From positions 1-64,000 of the forward strand of contig JAFREE010000115.1 of NCBI GenBank assembly GCA_019400425.1: a stretch of 64,000 bases of DNA. The letters are read 5' to 3'. The position numbers were made by a program, and so were the translations under genes. Positions 22,901-34,729 of this stretch are shown one piece after another; position 1 is the stretch's first letter, and the number at the start of each line of letters is the position of its first letter. The notes beneath the pieces are model-generated. The model worked only from the letters and a program-made list of their open reading frames with translations. It made no database searches and was not told where the DNA came from. This DNA is from Hymenochaete sp. R1. Lineage: Eukaryota > Basidiomycota > Agaricomycetes > Hymenochaetales > Hymenochaetaceae.

Positions 22901-23117
22901 GAGTAAGCTATCGACGTCGACGTCGACGGCGATCCCGGAAGAAAGTCAAGGCAAAAGTAGGAAGAAGAACAAGATAGAGGATGGGGTACGGCTTGAGAAG
23001 CTGTTGCAGCGGTGTGAAGGTGTTGGCGACCCTGGGTTCGCGTTTGATGTGGAGGCGTTCCGGGGAGCGTTGAGGGCTGTTGCGGAGGCGCGGGAGGGTG
23101 GCAAGGAGTACCACTAG
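19974..23117 (+). CDS. Dual-specificity phosphatase with second, degenerate DSP domain
   Basis: Seven exons (19974-20047, 20200-20591, 20691-20744, 20798-21065, 21126-22186, 22262-22474, 22573-23117) join in frame to 868 residues. The first DSP domain starts near VDGLFIGN and carries the general-acid Asp region (IPVEDSEYED) and the signature VHCVMGISRSS, which satisfies HCx5R. It continues with MAVRGMSLDASLMTIRKR and PNFGFRRQL. A second DSP-like domain follows: EAASLLNEIETTHLLTISP, a Ser/Pro-rich insertion of about 150 residues, HYHIDVPGDTS, then LVHCTTESRCVAV and PLFNPTKSFLKQLELF. Its loop has only four residues between Cys and Arg and lacks the glycine, so it is probably inactive. The C-terminus is disordered. 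I infer a Tyr/Ser/Thr phosphatase, perhaps acting on a MAP kinase; the substrate is not shown by the sequence. Confidence 0.85.
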
Positions 23118-24293
23118 TCACTAGTGCCTCTCTTCCTCAAGTTGTCTTCGTTCCGCCTCTCTCTTTCTCTTTTTTTCTTGCCATTGGCGCGTTGCATCTT
23201 ATTGTCTGTCTCCTAGGTGTTGTCGTGATATCTGTTTTAACTATGCTCTCCGCTGCTTTTTCTTCTTCTTTCCTTTCGTCTTCGGCTGCCGTCCCTCGAA
23301 TCATGTCATGTCATGTCATTATCATTCCCAGCATTAGTATCATCCAATATGCACTTCATCATCCATCACCGTGACTGCCATTGGCCCAATCCGGACATTA
23401 CAATACCACGAACGTTTTTTTTTTCCCTCTCCATAGGTTTCTTCCGACTCAATGCCGTCCATTCATCCATTTTGTCTCCTTCAGGTTATAGCTATCAACT
23501 ATCGCACCTCCGTCACATACCTCCATCCCATACCTTCACCCCCCTAACTCCTGTCATCTCGTCTCGTCTCATCTCACGCAACCCACCACTTTACGCTCCC
23601 AAAACCATTGCATCTCGAAAATGGATGATCATCCCTCAACCGTTCCCCATAAGACGTTCATATAAATCATTCTTGTACTTGTGTGTCTCTTCCTCTATCA
23701 ACGATCGTTCCGTCGTTAAGTCTCGTCGTTTTTAGTGTTTTCCCTCCTTTCGGTTCGCGTTCCGTTAATACTCATCACTGCCCTTGTCATCGGAGATAAA
23801 ACATTCGGATTCCTGTGTGTGCATGCATATGTACTGTGCTTCTCGTAAGATAGCTGTTTATGGAATGGTTTTGGCGATCACGAAGTGTTGTGGATTATGG
23901 ATCATGGTAGGAAAAAGAACAGGTTTCTGTTTGGCTATCATAGTCATAGTACGATCAGATCTCACAGAACAGAATTTGATCTTGAGCTTAGGCCGTGAAT
24001 TCAAACCTGGAATCATTCAAGACAGAGTCGAAGCACGACTAATTCCAGCTTTTTTCATGAGAATGATGATTGATTTCCGCTAAAGATTCGTGTCAAAAGT
24101 AGCATACGTACGTGCCCAAGAGGCAAGAAATGCGAAGGGGGAGAAATCGTGAAGGACGGAGGAGGCTGGGTCTAAAGAGCTGAGAGTGGCCCGAGCGGGA
24201 GAAAAGTAATAAGTACAGCATGCACACAAACGAACGAACGAGTCAAGTCACACGGATACGAAATACGCGCACGAGTTACAACAACGCGACATT
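23118..24293. other. Intergenic between convergent genes
   Basis: The 3' flanks of the phosphatase (plus) and coatomer (minus) genes meet here. Frames at 23313-23735 and 23784-24083 are T-rich and show no domain. They look like 3' UTR or spacer. Confidence 0.5.
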
Positions 24294-27200
24294 TTACGAT
24301 TCTGCTTCCTCTTCCTCTTCCTCCTCATCCGTGTTTTCTTCGCCCGCATCCGCCTCGGCTTCTTCAGAGGCGGGTGGACTCACTTCCACGAACCCCTCCC
24401 CAGTCCCGCTCCCGCTCCCACTCGCCTTCACACCCGCGCCCAGGCCAACTCCTTCGTATATCTCTCTTTCCCGTTCGAGCGCAGCCTCCCACCCTTCTTC
24501 GAAGAGCTCGGGGTTCTCTTCGGGCGAGGCGATGGTCGGGCCTAGGGACGTCTTTTTGTTTGTATTTTGGTGGCTATTGGTGGTGGTGGTGGTGGTGGAT
24601 GACTTGGTGGCGGTTGGGAGAGGGGCGGAGGAGGTTTTGGCGGCGGAGAGCGAGGTTCGCCAGGATGTGACTGTTTTAGGCACCAGTCTGTTAGGATGAA
24701 AGAAAAAATGTTCATTAGTTAGATCAGAACGAAACGAAAGATGGATGGGCAACGCACGAGGGTGCATACGTCCTTGCAAACAACGCTGCTTCAGGCGCCC
24801 GCCCAGTCTTCACCAACAACTCCACACACCGCTCCCGCTCTCCAAGCTGCACCCAACACGCAAACGCCAAATTATTCGCCCCGCGTGCTTCCGCTTTGCT
24901 CGCCAGCGCACCCAGCCCTTCCCGGTCCCCGATCGCCAAAAGGAGTAACATAAGCGCCGAGAGGTCCTCTGCGCGCTCGAAGCATTCGCGTGCGAGGTCG
25001 AAGCGCCATACGGCGAGCGCGCGGTCGCCGACAGACTTCCATTTGAGCTCCGCTTCTGGCGCGGGGAGGGCACGGACGATCTCAAGGGCGGCGTCCAGGT
25101 CGTCGAGTGAAAGTGAGAGGTCGAACTTATGGTCGGGGTCCGTGGTGACCTGCAGTGCCAACTCTTTGAGATCTACGTATAGCGAAGAAAGCAATCAGCA
25201 TAAATGATGTGTGAGTTGCGGAAGTGCTACTCACCTCGGGCTTCTAAGAATCGAGCTACTTTGTTCCGCTGTTCCTTCGGGATGGAAGGCAGAATTTCAG
25301 CAGCGGTATCCATGTCACCCTGGAGGATCGCTGTTTGATATTCGATGAGCGTGAGCGATAGTGAATATCCGAAGACTTGGACATTCTTGTTGGCAAGGTA
25401 TACGCGGTTGTGAGCCGGGATGTATCCCAAGAGGTACATCGGACTGGATGCACAGGGTTATTTTTCAGCGAAGCACAAACGCAATAGTTCGAGAACGTAC
25501 GTATCGAAATGTGTGACAGTCTGCGTTTCACTGCCGATTAAATAGTTGAGACGATTGCCTGCAGTCGTATAGATGAAGCAGTCTCCAATCCATTTAGATG
25601 TCTTCACGCTGCCAAAAAATGAGTTTCACTTTTGATGGGCGGCGAGCGAAAATATCATACCTCTCTGAAATCTCCGCAACAAGATCGAATGCCTCCTCTA
25701 CGCCTTCATCACTGATGTCAGCGCCGGATTCAACAGCAGCGTTGAACGCATCCCTGTCAAAGCGCAAAATGTAGTACGAATCGTTCGTTGTAATCGCGAC
25801 CAAGTTTCCCGTGCCGGACCATGACACCTACAAAGGACGTGTCAAACCAAAAAAAAAAAAGATGTCAAGAAATTCAGAAGAATGAAAGCTTACACTTTTA
25901 GCTTCCGCGTCAATCCGCCTAACGATCTCGCCCGATTCCCAGTCCCAAAAGACGACGAAACTGGCTCCTCGAGCAGCAAGCAACGGACCACCATGCAACC
26001 CTTCCACAGCCCATCCACCACTACCCTTCATCATCGGCGTCGTCCGCTCCTTGAAGTTTTTGAAAGCTTTCACCTTCGTCCTTCCGTCGAGCACAGCGTA
26101 CGTGTTTGAATCCGAGGCCCACGCGAAGCTCGACCCCGTACCAAATGCTTTGTTTCGCCAAGCCAGCGCCGTGTAGATTATGTATTCGCCGTCGCCGACG
26201 ACTGTGATGAATCGTCCGTTCGGGGAGTGCTGGAGGGACGTTGCGTAGATTTCGGTCGACCCGATCTCACGCGTCGAAAGTTGGATGCGTTGCCCTTCGA
26301 CGTACTCCGACGAGTCGATAGAGATGGTCTGTAAATTTGCGGAGAGGACGTCGGTGTTTCGAGTGTAGATGAGTTTGCCTGATGGGTCCATGCTTAAAGA
26401 GGGCTCATCTCGACCGAGTTTAATCACGACGAGACCCTCATCGAAGCCGACGGCCACGTCGTTCGATTGTGGTCGCACGGAAATACACCACGCTCGCTCG
26501 AGTGCGTAACTAAGGGTGTTCTCCAATCGATAGGTACCGCTGTTCCAGATTTTAACGGTTCCGTCTTCGGAGCCTGAGATGATTAGAGGGAGATTAGGGT
26601 GGAAGAGCGCGAACGACACATTATTGGTATGACCCTCCAACGTTTGAACACATGACTTCGAATGGTAATCCCATATTTTGACCGTCTTGTCGTCGCCAGT
26701 CGTAAGCAGGTAAGGCTTGTCCGCGCCCGAGTAAAACTCGACATAGTTCACACCGCCCTTCTCGTGCGCCTCCAGGGTAAAGTTGGGGGACGAAGAACCG
26801 AGAGACCACATCTTGACGGTCCGATCAAGACACGAAGACGCGAACGTGTTCGTGTCCTTCGGGTTGAACACAAGATTCATGATATAATGCGTGTGCCCCT
26901 CAAAGATCCGTACGTTCTTCCATTGCTTGTCCCAGTCCCAAGCCTTGATAGTCATATCGTCGCAGCCGGTAAGGACGATGCTCAACGTCGGATGTACCGC
27001 AAGACAGCGTATATAGTCCGGATGAGCCTCGAACGCGGTGACCTTTTCGTGTGTGTTGTAGTTGAACACACGGAGCTGGAAGTCGTCGGAGCCAGCGACG
27101 AACCAGTTTTTGCGGGGGATGAAGCGGACACATCGGACGGGGACCTCTGCAACTTCGAAGGTTTTGACTAGAGCACCTGTTTCGTGGTTGTAGATGTTAA

Positions 27201-27365
27201 CTGCGCCGTTATAGAGACCAGCTAGGAGCCAAGGCTCAGTCGGATGGAAGTCGACCGCCTTGACGCGGTCTGAACGCTGGAAGAGTTTCCTCTACATAAA
27301 GTTAGATTAGGCACAGATCATTCGGTATCATCAGTCTGATATCTCACGGTGATGTCCAAAAGCAT
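24294..27365 (-). CDS. SEC27: Coatomer subunit beta' (COPI coat)
   Basis: Seven minus-strand exons give about 902 residues, the usual length: 27365-27348, 27291-25894, 25827-25661, 25608-25501, 25443-25235, 25172-24758 and 24687-24294. The tiny first exon encodes MLLDIT, which continues as RKLFQRSDRVKAVDFHPTEP, the canonical start of the family. WD40 repeats form the first propeller (FNYNTHEKVTAFEAHPDYIR, CLDRTVKMWSLG, TTGDDKTVKIWD, SGSEDGTVKIWN), followed by a second, degenerate propeller and an alpha-solenoid (SIPKEQRNKVARFLEARD, FDLARECFERAEDL, KTGRAPEAALFARTYAPS). The protein coats Golgi-to-ER vesicles and binds dilysine cargo signals. The last exon replaces part of the usual tail with a Thr/Ser-rich and strongly acidic end. 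Confidence 0.95.
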
Positions 27366-28194
27366 GTTTGGCCCTCTGTGCGATGTGTAATAGAGGGCAC
27401 CGTGTCTACAGGAGGATGGGGATGGCGAAAGGTGAGTGAGCACCAGGCAACTTGAAGGTCAAAGAGCACTCTGAAGCAGAAGCGTGTCAATTTCGTGTCC
27501 CGAAGCAGACGCGCGCGTGGCAGTCACAATGTGACACTCTCATCAAGTTACTCCCGACGACTTGCAGGCTTGAACTCCGCCAACCATGATCACTTCGAAA
27601 CACATGCATTATGCTGTATGTATGAATACTCATACACATCGCTGATCGCGCTGTCAACTATCCTCAGGATGGGCTACCGGGAGCATGCATGAGGGTACGA
27701 ATACTGACCCACCGATCGTGATTCATGAACAACTTGGCTCGGAACGTCTCTGGTGCGGTTCGGTACCGGTTGAAACTTGCGATGCAAAACGACACGAAAC
27801 TCATCTCGTCACATTCACCCCGGGATGAGATGGCTGGGACTTGTTGCTCTACAGATGTACTTTACACATAGCGTAAGAATGTTTTAAAAGAGCGTACACA
27901 CTACCGTCGGCTACGAGAGTCACACCCTAGCCGACACTCTTCTAGTCTGATCAATATCGATATAGTATCTGGAGTGTTTAACCTTAGATGTCATTTGGAC
28001 TGTCATAGAGACCTTTCGGACACGAGCCCATCGAACGCCAGTTTCAACGCCTCAGATAACGGGTAAAGATTAGATTGGTATTAGTTATAAGACCTCCCTC
28101 AATGTAAATCACGTTTAGAAAAGCAAAAGAAAGCCCAGAAGATCGTAGTGCCGAAACAAGTGGACGAATAGGACTCCCAAACGAGTCTATAGAA
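27366..28194. other. Intergenic, coatomer promoter side
   Basis: No gene seen. A short frame at 27495-27692 has no support. The sequence separates the coatomer gene (reading left) from the 3' end of CBM13 copy 2. Confidence 0.5.
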
Positions 28195-29569
28195 TCAACC
28201 ACGACGCCTCTCCATATCCCTCTTCTTCTGCATCGGACTCGCCGTCACCGTCGGTACCGACTGACAATTACTCGAGCTCGCAGGCTGATGACTCTCCGGC
28301 GTCGGGCTCTCTCCCTGATGCCACGTCGTCGTCGCCCCACTCTGCTCATCCACATACACCCCCATCGGCTCGTCGTCGTCCGCATCGCAGCTCTCGAACA
28401 CGCCCGCGTCGTAGTTCGCGGGCATGTTCCAGTAGCACCCCATCTCGTCGTAGATATGTTGGCAGTTGCGCGCGGCGTTGGGCCCTACGCAGGCGCGGAA
28501 GCAGAACTCGGACTCGCCGATGAAGGAGGTCCATTCGTGGTATTGGAGGGAGGAGCCGAAGGTGTTGCCGTAGACGAGGCCGCCGATGGGGTTCCCGTTG
28601 CCGTCTGCGCCGTGTGGGTCGAGCTACAGAGAGTTTCAAAGATAAAAGTTTGTTAAAAAGTCGAATAAAGATGAGAGAGGGTGAAAATGGCCCTTTCTTA
28701 CCTCGCCTCCACCGTCACCAGGCTTGACGTTGATCTTCGTAAAGTCACCCTTGCCCGTGACCTGGACATAATCCGGCGTCTTCACGAAATGGACACCCTG
28801 GAGCGTCCCATCCGGGATCGTCCTCGTCCCGCGCCCCGTCTTCGTGCACCACGCCACCTCAATCCTCTCCGTGTCGCCGATGCCACCCACATCAGGCGGC
28901 GCCCACAAACAGAAATCATCCACGTCGTTGATCCACGCCGTCTGGCACTTGGAGTCCGCAGCGTTTTCGGCGCTGCAGTCGTTGTTCCCGAACTGGCCCT
29001 CCTCGGACGTGTGCGGGAGCTTGGAGATGTGGTAGCCTGTGTTCCAGACTTGGTTCGGGTTCCCGCCGGAGCAGCCGTAGACGGTGGGCTGGTTCCCATC
29101 CGAGAGGTCGCCTCCGGTGAGGTCCACGCACTTTCCGTGGTCTTTCCAAGACAAACTGCGAACCCCATAATCAGTACAGTAACAAGTCGAAGACGAAAGG
29201 TTAAGTACGCAATCGTCACACTCACGTCATGTCCCAGAACGAGTACCACCACTGCTGATTCGCGTCCCCATCCGCACACTGCCCAATCTGCAACGCCGCC
29301 CCGTCCTGGTCGCTCCCATCCTTCACCTCAAGACACTTATCCCCAAACGCCTTCACCGCGCCGTTCTCGAACGTCCACTGCTGCGCCTCCGCGCCCGTGC
29401 ACGTCTGGATGGCGACGCTCGCGCCGGCCTGGTTGTTCGCCGCCGTGAAGCACTTGGAGGAGTCGGTGCCTGGTTGGAGGAGGACGGGGGAGAGGTAGGC
29501 GGGTGCTTGGGCGGCGGCGAGGGAGATGAAGAGGGAGAGGGCGGCGAATTTGGGGGTGAGGGAGACCAT
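28195..29569 (-). CDS. Secreted CBM13 / ricin-B-lectin-type protein, copy 2
   Basis: Exons 29569-29226, 29155-28702 and 28623-28195 give 408 residues. It has the same three-exon plan and intron phases as copy 1 at 17.7 kb, in the opposite orientation. MVSLTPKFAALSLFISLAAA is a signal peptide. Lectin repeats appear as EAQQWTFE, NQQWWYSFWD and NPNQVW. The shared second part includes CQTAWINDVDDFCLWAPP, GTLQGVHFVKTPDYVQVTG and GCYWNMPANYD. The C-terminus differs, ending in a basic KKRDMERRRG. I infer a secreted sugar-binding protein that arose from the same ancestral gene as copy 1. Upstream in-frame codons to 29944 are leader sequence, because the signal peptide lies at the chosen ATG. Confidence 0.87.
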
Positions 29570-31040
29570 TGCTGGTTGGGTTGGGTTGGGTTGGGTATTG
29601 TTGTTGGTATTAGAAGATGAAGAAGAAAAGAATGACTGTGGGTTGGACGAAAGAGTGGAAGGGTACCGAAGGGTGGCAGACGGGGGGAGACAAAAGCCCA
29701 AGAGAGAGCTGGGGGAGACGAGATGACGAGGGATGGACCTAGTTTTATATGTTTGATAGAGGGACGCTAGATGATGAAAAACATACGTTATATTGACTGA
29801 AGCGAGGTTAAGAGAACGTGTTGTGTTAGGCGAGAACTCGGCTTTGTGCTTCTCAATCCGCTTCCTACCCCAATCCAGAAGATTCGGTCCCGAAGAACTC
29901 AGCCAGCCAGCCAGCAGCGGAACCCAAGCACACAGTTTATACATCCGTCACGAAAGCCATTCATCCCCATACAAAGTCAAGCTCTTGGACTTCAGACATA
30001 AACGCCATTAGTATCACTTACGTCCCCGTAAACTCCGAAAGGTGAAAGAGGGTTAGGCCCGACTAGCAGTATTAACATTAATATTAACATCCCCAGCTCA
30101 CTTCTAGTCGGCGCGCGTATCGCCAGCTGAGTCGTTTGGGTCGTTTGGATCGTTTGGGTCGCTTTGGGCCCCCTTTCATCTTCGTCCTTTATCCTTCATC
30201 CTTATCACATGCATACACTCGGAACATCGTACGCTGCCGCTGCGCGCTGAGAACGTCTCGGGAAGAACTGGTGGTTGAGAGCGCCGTGACGACTCGGACG
30301 AGTGTGGATGGTCTTTACACAGAGGCAGGGGTTGCCAGTGGGGTCCGACGAGTCGACGTTGGCAAAGATGGAGACACCCAGCCTTGCTTCGCGCTTCTTG
30401 CTTGTGCAACGCCCATACCTTACATAAGCATAGATTTGATGTCGAAAACGCGGTCACCCGACGCTGCTCAAATCAATCGACCGGAAATTGAGAAAAGGGA
30501 ATAAAAATAGTCTGTAGTGGCATAGCGCGCATTCTATCCAAAACTTGTATACAAAAAAAGGACAGACAGAACCTGTGAGAGAGTAGCTCACAAGGGGAAT
30601 TAGATAAGTTCATTATGGACGTGGATATTGGCACCGGAACGAAACGAAACGAAACGGAGGAGACATAAGCTCGGTAGGGATGTGCTCTGGTTCTGCGTAG
30701 AACGGGGGATTGAAACAACATCGGGAACGAAGGAAGCAAAATAATCAACCTTCAAGTTTGAATTAAAAAAGTGAAGTGAAGTGAAGTGAGACCCAGTGAA
30801 GAAGAGTATGAAAGAAAGATGCCTAGATGTGTGTAGAAGTCTAGAACGACAAAAGGAATGACGGGGGGCGAGTACAGTGGTGTGTATACAATAGATGGAT
30901 CTATGGTGTTCTGTTCGCAATAGATTTGCAAGTGATGAAGTCAAAAGAAACCAAAACCAAGAAGAAAAATACCTGTGATTGCAACGTGACCTAGATGGTC
31001 CTTGCATTGAGGGAAAGAAATATTGGAGTCTCAGTCCAGT
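29570..31040. other. Intergenic with simple repeats
   Basis: The leader of CBM13 copy 2 begins with GGTTG repeats (29575-29598). Short direct repeats GAAGT (30770-30790) and GAAAC (30636-30655) occur further on, and TTAATATTAACAT near 30071-30088 is partly palindromic. No gene is supported. Confidence 0.5.
29743..29749 (-). promoter_or_regulatory. TATA box of CBM13 gene 2
   Basis: TATAAAA on the minus strand lies about 175 bases upstream of the ATG at 29569. The paralogue at 17.7 kb has a similar element upstream of its start. Confidence 0.4.
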
Positions 31041-32432
31041 TTATGATGAAGAAGCGCTTGCTCCATTTCGCTTGCGCTGTTGCTTCTCCTTGTACTCGAC
31101 ACTTGCGTACCATGCACCTCCGATAAGGGTGAGGAGAATACCGAGTCCGTTGATGGGAGAGATAGTGAGGTTGAACAAAAAGACGGCGATGACGATCGTA
31201 AGAACTTGCTTTACATTGGCTACAAGTTAACACGTTACATAGTCAGCAACGAACCATGATCGAGAGGGAGAAAACTAAAACGCACCAGCGACGGTCATAC
31301 TCAACGCCCCGACCTTCTTGTTCGCCGTGAAGCTCACCACGTTCAATACAAACGCCAACACCCCATTCAACAACAACGCCACCGCCCTCCCCGCATTCAT
31401 CTCCCGCGCCGAGCTCTCCCGTACTCGCTCGAGCTCACCAGACAAGAACGCGACAAGGACACATTGGACGAAGGCGAGAGGGGACATGCGGCAGAGGAGA
31501 TCGAGGGGGTGTAGTTGGAGTCTGACGCGCGTGGGTGGTGGGGAAAGTGAACCTGTTGAGGGTGCACGGTGGTGTTTTGATGCAGGGGCGGAGGCGCTTG
31601 ATGACGAGGATGAGCTGGAGGTGTGCGCGTGTGTGGAATTTGAAGAGGAACCGGAAGAGGATGTGCTTGGGAGTGGCGACTGGAGGATATTAGTGAAGAC
31701 AGTCTTGAGCGCTGCGAGAAAGGTGCCAAAGAGCGTGAGGAGTAGGCCCCATGTTGTGAAGTAGTAATCACCGAACGTGCTGTATTGTATGCTAAGTGAG
31801 CTTCACGCAAATGTGCACAAACCCTAATGAACTCACGCGAAACCAACGCCGGCGATGACAGGCAGCAGCGCCAGACACTTCTTCGCGCTATACCGTGCGC
31901 TGAGAAAGAAGTACGAGATGGCCATGACAAAGATGGGCGTCGCTGCCCGTACGACTTGGTGGAACTGAACGGCCATTCGTCAGCGCCTGCAAACTTTCAA
32001 ATACCGGCAACAATAGAAAAAAGCACATACAGGCACCGTAACCAACCCAAGGCTCAAATTGCTCACGGCGATGTTGACCGTATACAGCACGCTGAACGCA
32101 ACCAGAACCGTGTTCTCGGCCGCTGACAACGTCCTCGGCTCAAAGACGCCGCGCTCCATGAGGATGTACCCGCCCACGGCGCCACAGAGGGCATGGAGGG
32201 CTGTTAATGTGTAGGGAAATGGAAACCGAACGAGAACGAGTTTGTTGTAGAGAGTGAGGGAGAGGTTGGATAGGAAGTAGAGGATAAGCCAAGAGAACTG
32301 GCTGCCGGATGCTATAAGTGCGGAGGTTGAGAGGGTGGAAGGTGCACGAGAGTGATGGGTTTGGCGTTTCTCCGCTTCGGCGGCGCCGCTGTTGCTGCTG
32401 CTGTTGAAGTTCAAAGTCAATTTGGGTGACAT
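31041..32432 (-). CDS. Triose-phosphate-translocator family (TPT/DMT) carrier
   Basis: Exons 32432-32031, 31964-31837, 31779-31286 and 31219-31041 give 400 residues. The protein is a multi-pass carrier of the drug/metabolite transporter superfamily, TPT branch. Landmarks are WLILYFLSNLSLTLYNKLVL, FPYTLTALHALCGAVGG, SVLYTVNIAVSNLSL, FHQVVRAATPIF, GDYYFTTWGLLLTLFGTFLA, LKTVFTN, VLNVVSFTANKKVGALSMTVA, NVKQVLTIV and GILLTLIGGAWYASVEYK. Such proteins exchange sugar phosphates or nucleotide sugars across Golgi or ER membranes in fungi; the substrate cannot be read here. A Ser/His-rich insertion of about 50 residues follows LQSPLPS in exon 3. The frame is open upstream to an ATG at 32612, but MSPKLTL is the more usual start. 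Confidence 0.88.
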
Positions 32433-34729
32433 AGTGGACTGTGATGGTAGGAGAGAGGTGTCTGTGTGCTGGTGAAAGGCATAATGACGAGAGTCAAGGG
32501 CGGAGAATGTGGAGGATAAAGGAGCGAGGATAGGTGAGGACCAGGAGCGCAGGATGTCGGAGAAACCTCGTTGCATCGATGCGGACTGCCTCTCACGGTC
32601 AGTCACATACAACAGCGGCAGCTAAGAAGTATGTTGAGAGCGTCAACGTCGACGAGAATAAGGATGACGACGAGGACGAAGGAGAGATGGTGGTGGTGGT
32701 GGGGGTAGAAGAAAGAGATACGGGGAGAGATGGTGTCGGAGACAATGACGGACGATGAGATCGCGGGAGAGTGGGCGATTGCACGTCTCTGATGCCACGC
32801 TCCGTTTCCCAGCAACGCGCCTCTCCATTTAACCCTCCTCCTCCGATTACTTTATACATTTTCATCCTCTCGTATTCATGCGCAACCACAACACTATATA
32901 CTTGGTCAGCCGTAAGTGCAGGGCTTTTGTACATACAACTCAACTTGAAACATGTTCTACGCGACTTCTCCTTGATTTACCCTTTACATTCTACTCGAGT
33001 ACGTTGCCTCTAGTTCTCTTCCGTGTAAGTTCTCGCGATGCCACAACCTCTAAAGATTGCCAGCACATGATACCCATGCACACTAACGTCTTACTGGTGT
33101 ACTTTCAGTCAATGCGGCATTCGTCACGTCCTGCGCGACAGGATAGACACTGAGACAGAATAAACAGAAAGACGCTCCTCGTAAATCACACCCTCCTCTT
33201 CCCTTTCCTCTTCGCCCTAGCACTCGAAGAGTCAGAGCCACGCATCTGTCCCCGACCCTCGAATCCAGCCTCAGCGACAACACGACACAACACGCCATTC
33301 GCATTGTTCACAGAAATGATACACTCCTTCACAACAAGAGGTGCGGAGCACATATTCTCCATCCCCACTGGACCAGCTATGATCGCGCTCGTCGCTTCCC
33401 ATGATGCTTTCCTTGGGCAACCTCAAACGCATGTCTATCTCCCTCCTCCTCATCCTCCTCTTTTCTTTTCCCCTCGTATCACCACGCCGAAGGCGACCTT
33501 CACGATACATTAAAAGCTCCTATGTGCCCTGGGCTATGTGGACTAGCCCGTCCCGTCTGTATTTGTAGGTAGGAAGGTGTGAAGAGTCAAAGACGAGGGA
33601 GAAGCATTGTTTGAAGTTTGCTTTGAAACTCCGGATAGGTTCTCTTGTTGGAGGGTCGAGGGGTGGATACTCGGTACGAAGGTCTTTGAATACATCGGGC
33701 GGTTAAGGTGGGTGGGCGGGGTTGGGTTAATCGCCGTCGAATGACGGATCAGAATGGTTCTCAAAAACGCTAGAATAGAGCAGTCGGAGGGCAAGTTTTT
33801 GTTGTCAGAAGAGGGGTACATCGTACGGTCTTTTATATCGTAGACACGGCGTACTCCAAATGCAATAGTCATGGCATCTTCCCGCATATTGCTTCACAAA
33901 GGAAAGTCGGCTCTCGTATGCTTCTTCTCGAATGTTTCACGAAGGCTACATATAAAATCATGAATTGCGTCAGTAGCCGGGTCTCAGCACGAACAAGGAA
34001 TATGATCAAACTTACTAAAGTCGTAAAGGCTATCTTCGTTAAAGACTTCTTGGCTTTATCCGAAAAAAAGCGAGTTCTTTACGGTGCTACGGTCGAGCGT
34101 GAAATAAATATCATCTTTCACCTATTGCAATGGCCGGAGAAAAGAAGGTGTTTAGTACAATGGCAACGCTATCTCACGTTTGATCACGATCCCGAACAAA
34201 GAGGAAGAAGTTAGCACTTACGTGGTGAGTGTCGTCGAAGAAGGCAACGACGAACGAAGTTTGTGCAAAGTTGTTAGTTTGAAAGTTTTCCCCACAACCC
34301 GGGAACGAAAGTGGATGATTGAACGTGAGACGAACTATCGATCAAATCTGTATGCTCTTTTACAAAATAGGATCGGTGCTCTTCGGTAACGGCAAGTAGT
34401 GATTGACTAAAATTCGGCGGAGCTACAAGAGCCACAGCGTTTCTCGGTAAGACGCACTCGCGGATTTCTGCGGGTCGATTGTTTGAAAGTGATAATATGG
34501 GAACCTTGGAGATAAGTAAGAAGTCAAAGAATGGTACAAGCGGGGGCCCCGGTCATCTTGACAGCGTTTTCGACGCGTTCATCCACATACCGAATGCCCG
34601 CCACAATAGAATTACATGATACAAATACATCATTTTCTATTTGTTGTACGCACATTCATACAACCTGGCATCAACATCAACGTCACGAACACGGGTACTA
34701 ATATACAGCGATACGGACCTATTCTGCAG
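32433..34729. other. Intergenic, 2.3 kb, no firm gene
   Basis: Frames at 33543-33887 (minus), 33918-34214 (plus) and 33186-33440 (minus) were examined. None has a domain or a consistent splice model. GGT/GGTGGT runs lie near 32690-32705. One stretch near 33200-33430 is codon-like on the minus strand; see the rejected list. Confidence 0.45.

Noticed and set aside
32433..32612. Upstream in-frame extension of the TPT carrier
   Set aside because: It adds a Ser/His-rich stretch with no family support. The internal MSPKLTL start is more plausible.
33186..33440. Codon-like minus-strand frame ending in a basic RAKRKGKRRV tail
   Set aside because: It reads like a terminal exon (SWEATSAIIAGPVGMENMCS), but no upstream exon with matching phase or domain was found, and a plus-strand frame overlaps. 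Left unannotated.
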